From positions 37,225,347 to 37,289,346 of the forward strand of contig NC_071354.1 of the NCBI RefSeq assembly GCF_943734655.1: DNA of 64,000 nt, read 5' to 3'. Position numbers and translations under genes: made by a program. This DNA comes from Sabethes cyaneus (Eukaryota > Arthropoda > Insecta > Diptera > Culicidae). Of the stretch, positions 59,301-64,000 are shown piece after piece (within the stretch, counting starts at the first letter, position 1; the number at the start of each line of letters is the position of its first letter). The notes under the pieces were generated by a model. The model did not search any database and had not been told where the DNA came from. It saw only the letters and a program-made list of their open reading frames with translations.

Positions 59301-62300
59301 TTCCCCCAACGAAGCCTCTTGACAGTGCCAAAGTTACTTTTTATAGTTTTTTTTTCCATGTGTGGACTCATTACTGCGACCAGTATAGTTGATCTATTGT
59401 AATATCGCCCGGGTGTTTGCTGTATGACCTGCACTGCATTTCTTTTTGCTATAATCGCTATTGAGTGAGCGATATGCTTATTAAATTTATGCGTGCTTGT
59501 GTGTGTTGGGGTTTACCCTTCCTTCAAAGCTTGATCTACTTTACCCACTTATTCCTCGCTGCCAGCACTATCCCATATTACAGCCGTCCCTGGCGAGGAC
59601 TCATTCGTACCTCTGACCAGTACACTTAACTATAGGAGGGACATTTGCACTGTCAGGAGGCTTCAGTGGGTAAATATAGAATTCAGCACGAAGGAAGGGT
59701 AAATTGGAGGGGCCTGAGAATAAACCCATGCTAAAGTCACTTTGACATCGAATGGCTTGATTCTACTAAGATTCGAACCCACGACCACTCACTTGTCAAA
59801 GCAGACTCGGTAACCTTGCGGCTACGGGGCCCCCCTACTTTTTATAGTTGACTGTACTGATCAGTGAAACGTAATGAGTCCTCGCTAAGGACGGCCATAA
59901 TTGGAAATAGTACTGACAATAAGGAACCAGCGGGTAAAGCCGATCAAACTTTGAAGGAAGGGTAAACCCCATTACACACAAGCACGCATAAAATTAATAA
60001 GCCTATCGCTCACTCAATAGCGATTATAGCCAAAAGAATTCGCATCTGTCGATCCTTCGAAGAGAGGCGTAGGCCACCGGCCTCTTCGGACAGTAAAACG
60101 AACGTGACTAGGACTGAGATACAGCGATCAAGGAAACTTTGAAGAACTTCCGGATGGTTGGATCGCAACCGCTCTATCAGAAGCAAATAAGCCACAGAAG
60201 GGCTAAGGTCCTAAGTTTATATTTGAATGTCTACGTTTAAATTGCTTGAATTTCAACTGAGAACAGAGTTGGCCAACTACCAATAGGAATTAACATGTCT
60301 ATTTCTGGGCCAGTTACTCCTGCTTCGACTTGATTGGTCATTTTTGAACCAACAGCCGAGCCTGGACGAAGTTTTGGATCACCATAACCCCAAGAATCCC
60401 GCCTAGGCCCAAATACCTGGACGAAGTTTTGGATCACCATAACCCCAAGAATCACGCCTAGGCCCAAATACACGAAATATTCGATTGAAGTTGTAGTTTT
60501 TGTCCATCCAATCTTCATTATTGATTACAAAAGGTTAATACTAATAGTTTTTAGAACTCTGAGATGACCTGTGAGATCACGTTTAAAGAGGTTCATGGAT
60601 CTTTTGATCCTCTTTGCAGCTGATGCAAAGGAAGCATATATAGAGTAAAGCATCCAATGCCTTTGATGGTGTACTTCTCATTACACTTGTTCTTAAGCGC
60701 TTTCTAGCTTTTTTGGGAAGTCTTCTCTTTCTGTTTTGACCAACCAGAACCAACATAAAAAATTAATGTTGGGGCACTGCCTATCACACCATGACGAGAT
60801 CAAATTTAAAGCAATTTGCATTCGGTCTGCGATGATGGAATCTTGTGAGCACCATTTCCCTGCTCAAACGCTGATAGATGAGCTTCCAAGGTTTGCTGAT
60901 TATCTCTCTTTTTGATAGCGTTTCGCGAATCCAGTAGGTGATGGCTATATCGAAACCATGTTTTGTCAAAGCCATGATCATTGAATTATGAGATGAATTG
61001 TCAAATGCGCCTTCTATGTCAAGAAAGGCAACTTGTAAAATTTCTTTCGCTCCAAAGGGATTTTCTAGTTTTCTTGCTACCGTTTGTACTGCTGTTATTG
61101 ATGATTTGCCTTCTTATTATGCAAATTGATATTTGCTCAGTGGATTTAATGCTAAATAAGATGACTTTTTATATTCATCAATTATTTTTTCTATTATTTT
61201 TAACAAAACAGACGATAAGCTTACCAGCCTGAAGCATTTCGGTGAAGTTTTGTCCTTCTTATACTTGACCTCTGTACTTGTCGTCTTGCTGCTCCTATAT
61301 GGCCTAGTATTAGGCTTGATTGAAAGAGATTTGTTAGAATAGGTGTTAAAAATGCCTTCCCCTAGTACAGGAAAAATTCCATCCCTACCTGGTGATTTGA
61401 AGGGTTGAAAAGTGTTAACCACCCATTTAGCTTTGCTCTTCGCAAGATTTTTTTTTTTTGGAAAAATGGGCAAGCATTTTTCATGTTTTATATAACCCAG
61501 TCATTTCATCCACTACATGAATGTCTGTCCTGGTTTCAAGATCAACAGTTCTCAATGCCGGTGTAGCTTGGTCTTCAGTTGAGTTAGTGATTTAACAGGA
61601 AAAATGTGTTCTCATCATTAACTCTAACGTTTTAGTTGAGTTAGTAAAAGAGCCGTCCTCCTTTTTCAAAGTACCTATCCCATTAGAATGATATTTAACG
61701 AAGATTTTCTGCAATCTGGCAGTTGCTGGAGTATTTATGTTTTCACATGTGTACCATAAGGTTATTCTTTTATTTCTGCAAATTAAAAAGACACGCTTTT
61801 TTCGCAGGTCGGCATAAGCATCTTGGAAAATATCATCTACTGCATAGACAATTCACGTGCCCTTTTACTAATTATGTCGGAAAGCTTCCTTCTCAGTCAA
61901 TGGTGTCAATTTGAAATGCACCTCGCGCAACACAGGTTAGTTAACACTTTACTAGCCATACCCACAAGTCTAGTCTTTCAGTTTATTCTTTATCTTTTTC
62001 ACAGATTGCTTGAAACCCGCCGCGAGCAGCTGATTCTCGTTTTGCTGGAGGACATCCCGAGAGTTAAACGGTCCAAGACCTTGCACTACCTCATGAAAAC
62101 CAAAACCTACATCATTTGGCCAAAAGAAACGGAAACCGAAGAAAAGCAGCAATCAAAAAATCTGTCCCTTAAAAACAGCAAAAAGAGCAAAGCCTCTCGC
62201 AAGGAGAAAAACGCGCAAAATCTGGCAGACGAGCGAAAGTTGTTCTGGAAACGATTGCGGGAAGCAATCGATACCAGCGCCGATTGGGCACCACAGGCAA

Positions 62301-62398
62301 GTAGCAACGAGGACGTCGTCGTTACTGCCAGCGAGGAGAAGAAAACTGCTCCTGGAGCAACTGTAGTAGTTGATGATTGCCAAAGTAGCGCAGCATAG
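32354..62398 (+). CDS. TOLL9: Toll-like receptor, Toll-9 class
   Basis: Six coding exons: 32354-32870, 40666-40760, 40840-40954, 41015-42855, 61808-61935, 62005-62398; all GT-AG, phases consistent, 1029 aa. Residues about 15-45 form a hydrophobic signal segment; a basic run (GRKRKKFKRYR) follows. Leucine-rich repeats span about 205-520 (LRVLDLRYCGLSFLPAQAF), then one C-terminal cysteine cap starting FVCHC (525-527) and completed after a long insert by YKC and ERC. A membrane helix lies at about 755-777. The TIR domain spans about 815-955 (YDVFVSYSEQD; CLHERDFKVG; SQWCQFEMHLAQHR; LVLLEDIP). A Lys/Glu-rich tail follows. One cysteine cap and the TIR text point to Toll-9, not Toll-1/5. Innate immune signalling is the family role; the ligand is unknown. 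Confidence 0.93.
32871..34979 (+). other. Toll intron 1, 5' part
   Basis: Donor GTAAGT at 32871. No coding region seen; AT-rich, little obvious repeat. The intron continues to 40665 (acceptor TTTGCAG). Confidence 0.6.
34980..35530 (-). mobile_element. Degenerate reverse transcriptase fragment in Toll intron 1
   Basis: Minus-strand reading includes INFIDFKAAYNTIDHEALL, the palm block A of RTE-like enzymes, with stops around it. Upstream text (to about 34640) may belong to the same relic. Confidence 0.6.
35531..36420. other. Intron DNA, mostly unassigned
   Basis: A possible endonuclease-start scrap near 35690 (IRLGTFSMNEGDE, plus strand) and an AT-rich patch near 36120-36160; nothing else identified. 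Confidence 0.3.
36429..37249. mobile_element. Tandem dimer of the 8-bp-TSD MITE
   Basis: Two head-to-tail copies (about 36429-36823 and 36824-37249) of the 31002-31408 element, opposite in orientation to it. One pair of 8-bp duplications, GCGAAAGT (36421-36428 and 37250-37257), encloses both, so the dimer behaves as one insertion. The inner junction lacks part of one end, and the right end has an extra TTTAGTCAGATTCTTTA. Confidence 0.87.
37280..38060 (+). mobile_element. RTE-like relic, reverse transcriptase region
   Basis: Plus-strand pieces in order: LPEEWRNGVICPIYKKGN near 37596-37650, an AAYDTVD-like block near 37830, and a degraded QGDxL-like region near 37960-38030. Multiple stops. Confidence 0.65.
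38396..38596. mobile_element. 201-bp fold-back with G/C homopurine centre
   Basis: Arms of about 90 bases beginning CGATGGTTCTACAATTGATG and ending in the complement; the inner arms are GGAAAGGAAGGGGGG / CCCCCCTTCCTTTCC around a short loop. Some mismatches. Confidence 0.8.
38600..38745 (-). mobile_element. tRNA-derived SINE
   Basis: Minus strand reads GGCGTAGTGGTTAGAATTTA, then CGGGTTCAAATCCC, i.e. A-box- and B-box-like elements at tRNA spacing, followed by non-tRNA sequence. No acceptor stem pairing, so a SINE head (Feilai-like type), not a tRNA gene. Confidence 0.6.
38970..39935 (+). pseudogene. DD37E mariner-type transposase relic
   Basis: Plus-strand pieces match the mosquito DD37E family in order: MPKSTVCNVLKG (HTH part); LYKQDLTKFNGCMDNETYVKKDIKQIPG (first catalytic Asp); ECLKKPILSFIRKHKGNVIFW; ASRHYTKVMLEW; NVEFVPKEMN; PESRPIEKFW (catalytic Glu). 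The second Asp is replaced by Asn (WYNLASRHY), and there are frameshifts near 39670 and 39830. Dead element in Toll intron 1. Confidence 0.75.
39936..40665. other. 3' end of Toll intron 1
   Basis: No coding region; pyrimidine-rich tract (40646-40660) before the TTTGCAG acceptor. Confidence 0.5.
44010..44106 (-). mobile_element. 97-bp insertion with 12-bp target duplication
   Basis: AAAGGTTTCCTG occurs on both sides (43998-44009 and 44107-44118). The right end is A-rich (AAAATAAAATAAA) on the plus strand. Looks like a short 5'-truncated retroposed 3' end; its removal restores the RTE reading LRPLQETFVGEYQCGF. Parent element unknown. Confidence 0.8.
44290..45002. other. Unassigned block between RTE and Jockey-like parts
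   Basis: No ORF. It begins TGTAGGGCTG and ends near TACAGCCG, with a TATA-like AATATAAACGCGGTATA patch, which might be a degraded solo LTR. No matching target duplication was found, so left open. Confidence 0.3.
45003..46903 (-). mobile_element. Jockey/CR1-like reverse transcriptase, 5' truncated
   Basis: Minus-strand frame from about 46903 to 45110. It includes SFWRHVNEQRKESG; KGHGPDGIPSVIL; VFPVFKKGCKRIVSNYRG; YTDLSAAFDTMNRQ; GVPQGSHLEPFLFLLYMNDV; LSYADDLKLYY; then a C-terminal VKDLGILID...RPVLEYASIVWSP. One in-frame TGA (45755-45757) separates the two parts; the frame is otherwise open for more than 590 codons. The 3' end at about 45003 has ATTT-type tail repeats. Inserted in the same orientation within the RTE-like element. 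Exact clade not resolved. Confidence 0.8.
48454..48759. mobile_element. 306-bp MITE with about 95-bp terminal inverted repeats
   Basis: TA on both sides (48452-48453, 48760-48761). Arms start CACTCTTAAATG and run through CCTGTAAATTGGTCGGATTT and GCCCTTAAAGTGTAC to a centre of about 110 bp. Tc1/mariner-type target. Confidence 0.88.
48775..49890 (-). mobile_element. RTE-like relic
   Basis: Antisense pieces: C-terminal block near 48880-48930, VVNEFIYLGSLVT near 49190-49150, RQGDGL-like region near 49470, and FVECKAVYDTVEREQLW across 49665-49612. The last block crosses the left breakpoint of the 3684-bp duplication without interruption, so copy 1 has the original junction. Confidence 0.7.
51200..51990 (-). 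mobile_element. RTE-like reverse transcriptase scrap (duplication copy 1)
   Basis: A 123-codon open stretch (51918-51547) with FELKRGFRQGDGLLCLLFN, FVCFADDIWIL and LIRPVVLYGHQTWTM; 3' text with CKAGW-like C-terminal remnants further left. Truncated. Same sequence at 58158-58948. Confidence 0.75.
52209..52275 (+). repeat. tRNA-like SINE head
   Basis: GGGGCTCCCTAGTTGCAAGG and a B-box-like GTGGATTCAAATC. Paired in inverse with 52811-52877. Repeated at 59167-59233. Confidence 0.5.
52482..53081. mobile_element. About 600-bp fold-back element (duplication copy 1)
   Basis: Arms of about 95 bases (GCTATAATCGCTATTGAGTG... and complement, including GTTTACCCTTCCTTCAAAG). The interior contains an inverted SINE head (52811-52877). 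Repeated at 59440-60039. Confidence 0.8.
52811..52877 (-). repeat. tRNA-like SINE head inside the fold-back
   Basis: Minus strand GGGGCCCCGTAGCCGCAAGG and GTGGGTTCGAATC (B-box-like). Repeated at 59769-59835. Confidence 0.5.
53610..54010 (+). mobile_element. Jockey/CR1-like RT scrap
   Basis: Plus-strand pieces VIYTDLKAAFDHIDY and NCSGVPQGSNMAPLLFVLF with stops and frameshifts between. Sense to the Toll gene. Confidence 0.65.
54020..54190 (+). repeat. Dispersed repeat, partner of 27258-27385
   Basis: Shares TCAGATCATTAGATCAAAGA and AACTGCATTTCTGGCAT with the other copy. Confidence 0.65.
54500..55990 (+). mobile_element. RTE-like relic, sense orientation
   Basis: Plus-strand order: endonuclease end (GKLRLNIRRLPARK near 54640-54690, close to the antisense RKIRLNIRRLSAEG at 47.5 kb), then RLRPLQQFFVSGYGF, FIDFKVTCNSVKRNELR and GHGFPTKTIRL. 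Heavily broken, with an internal deletion between endonuclease and RT. Confidence 0.7.
55991..56394. other. No gene seen
   Basis: AT-rich; a direct pair of CTGACAGGACGTCAT at about 56305 and 56350. Confidence 0.4.
56395..56588. repeat. Minisatellite ending at the duplication junction
   Basis: Imperfect repeats of an ACTGCTCGACTGG-like unit. The last unit GCTCGACTGGA abuts duplication copy 2. Confidence 0.8.
56589..60272 (+). repeat. 3684-bp direct duplication, copy 2
   Basis: Same content as 49631-53314. Left junction: minisatellite GCTCGACTGGA then GTATCATATA; copy 1 reads GCTCGACT then GTATCATATA, so GCTCGACT is shared. The right junction diverges after GAGTTGG. Includes RTE RT scrap 58158-58948 and fold-back 59440-60039. 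Confidence 0.9.
60361..60470. repeat. Two 55-bp tandem repeats
   Basis: CCTGGACGAAGTTTTGGATC... twice, with one difference (CCC versus CAC) near the end. Confidence 0.9.
60540..61475 (-). mobile_element. LOA/I-type non-LTR RT relic
   Basis: Minus-strand pieces: FQPFKSPGRDGIFPVL near 61420-61370, PKCFRLVSLSSVLLKIIEKII near 61240-61190, KHGFDIAITYWIRETLS near 60960-60910. Broken frames, 5' truncated. Clade from memory. Confidence 0.6.
61476..61807 (+). other. 3' end of Toll intron 4
   Basis: No ORF of note; pyrimidine-rich tract and TTCGCAG acceptor at 61801-61807. Confidence 0.5.
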
Positions 62399-62531
62399 TA
62401 GATATGTAGTTATAGCATATGACATAAAGTAAACCGTAAGAAGAAGATTAACTGTGATAGCACGTACAAAGTACGATTAAGTAAACACTCAAAGCAGTGA
62501 ACTATACAACACATGGCATTTCAGTCAGTTC

Positions 62532-62537
62532 AATAAA
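62532..62537 (+). terminator. Toll gene poly(A) signal
   Basis: AATAAA 134 bases after the stop at 62398. Confidence 0.65.
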
Positions 62538-63614
62538 ATGTGAAAAACCTAATTCGTTGTTTCCTTTTTTGTATAAATATTTACTTTTTATGTAATATAT
62601 CATTTTATAATATTTTTAAAGTATAACAGTTTTCTGTGGTTGATCCTGGACTGTTAGAATTTTGTTTTTGAAAAATACAGCAGACATTTTAGTGGAAATA
62701 AAATATAATCTGAAAAAAAAACGTCGTCCACCATTTCCGATTATGCTGTTGCTAGTTACTGAACAATTTAATTAGGACAGAATATTGCTAATTAGAAACC
62801 CTAACGATATAAAGGAGTGACAAACATATCTATAGTCTAGTCTGTTAGACGAGTATACACAAAACGGAACTTAGCTTTAGTTCTGCCAGCACAGCAACTG
62901 TAAAATGTGACTCATAATATCTTAAACGTAGACGTATCTGTTAACAAGTCTTTTCAATCAAGTCGCTAATGGTTGTGGTTGTTTGTTGTTGCGGCAGAAA
63001 AAGAAGATTTTAACTTGGGTCATTAGGTAATCCCAAATAGAACCGTTCATTACACCGTGGCAATTTGATTACGCATCAAATTTAGAGTTCGGTAACATAT
63101 ACGGATGCAAAACAACTGCCTGTAACAATGATAGCTGTCGTCACTTCATGTTTTCGTTTATACACGATGGTTGGAAAAATTCACGAAAAAATATGGTCAA
63201 TTCAGTGGATATAGGATGCCCATTGGCGTCAAAACTAGTATCCGGATAATAGTTTAGAGCAGTGTTACTTACTTTTGGAGAAGCAAAAGGTTTCAATGTT
63301 CACGAAAGCATTGCTTGCTGATGTTCGGTTCAAATATGGTATGCAAATGGCCAATTTTCCAACCACCGTTTATACACGAAACGCAAAACATGCAACCTAC
63401 GCAGACTGCGCGCAAAAATGAAATTCGTAAGTAAAGTTTTGTCTTTACTCTCTCCTTCCTATATATGCATTTCTTTTCCTTCTCTATACAAGCACACGAC
63501 AAAATGAAAGAAACGCATTTTGCTTGGTTTCAACCACGATTACTCTTATTATTCTCTTTTTTTGTATATTTTCTAGCCTGATGTATAACTGAAAGTTTCA
63601 TAAAACATAAAAAT
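62538..63614. other. Downstream intergenic region
   Basis: No supported gene or repeat; short frames only. Confidence 0.4.
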
Positions 63615-63697
63615 TTAATAATCTTCTAAATCGAAACAATCGTTGTCCAGTTCGTCTAGTTGCATGCTTTGGAAATCTACCTTGTAGCGCAAAATAC
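63615..63697 (-). CDS. Possible last coding exon of an unknown gene continuing to the right
   Basis: After an acceptor-like CGTTACAG the minus strand reads ILRYKVDFQSMQLDELDND and ends DLEDY-stop, with two leading bases (GT) completing a codon. The acidic, non-repetitive C-terminus looks real, but only 27 codons are visible and I do not recognise the protein. A second candidate at 63942-63877 (VGTGIMKQASVPLPIDAF then stop) has a different entry phase, so the two cannot be alternative ends of the same upstream exon. Confidence 0.35.
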
Positions 63698-64000
63698 CTG
63701 TAACGAACAAGCGGTAAATTGTTGAGTATTCAGTGTGGTCAAAGATGTAAAATAATATTCACTAATAGCTAGTTAAATTTTGATTAATCCAACCGATAAA
63801 CCAACAGCGTAAATTATGCTGAAATAAAAACAGTTACCAAATAAGCTTGTTTTCTATTCGAAAAATAAAATCATTTTTATACTGAACTAAATGCATCTAT
63901 TGGAAGTGGCACAGAAGCTTGCTTCATAATTCCCGTGCCTACCTATAAAATATTTAAATTGGCCTTTGTTCGAAAAAATAAACGCATTCAAAAACATTAA

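Overview
The window looks like nuclear DNA of a culicine mosquito, most likely Aedes. This rests on intron-containing insect genes of mosquito type (a Toll-9-class receptor, CHMP7, a PRC1-family protein), on RTE-like and Jockey-like non-LTR relics, on a mosquito-type DD37E mariner relic, and on dense nested MITEs. I see no prokaryotic operons, CRISPR arrays or rRNA. Species was inferred, not searched.

Three cellular genes are clear. (1) A PRC1/Ase1/MAP65-family gene (minus, 1-1426, cut by the left edge) starts with a 23-nt coding exon. (2) CHMP7 (plus, 22038-23536) has three exons and 459 aa. (3) A Toll-like receptor of the Toll-9 class (plus, 32354-62398) has six coding exons and 1029 aa. 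Its first intron is 7.8 kb and its fourth is 19 kb; the fourth splits the TIR domain and is packed with retroelement debris. A possible last exon of a fourth gene lies at 63615-63697 (minus).

The rest is mobile DNA. At 2129-5741 and 6715-10327 sit two apparently identical 3613-bp copies of a TA-flanked IS630-Tc1-mariner (DD34E) element. Besides the transposase, each copy carries a second intact gene on the opposite strand: a 399-aa protein I do not recognise, with an acidic N-terminus and a probable C-terminal coiled coil. This two-gene, tail-to-tail layout is unusual for the superfamily and is my best candidate for an undescribed system. From 10.3 to 21.8 kb there are nested MITEs, fold-back elements and a decayed gene of an uncharacterised family. 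From 23.5 to 32 kb lie a piggyBac-like MITE with a pogo-like MITE inside it, purine-rich low-complexity tracts and RTE scraps.

Inside the Toll introns are a tandem dimer of a MITE with 8-bp target duplications, a DD37E mariner relic, and an RTE-like element whose endonuclease and reverse transcriptase halves are separated by a Jockey-like insertion. There is also a 3684-bp direct duplication (49631-53314 and 56589-60272) whose second copy joins a minisatellite at a microhomology. The three host genes show no sign of working together. The transposase and its antisense companion presumably do.
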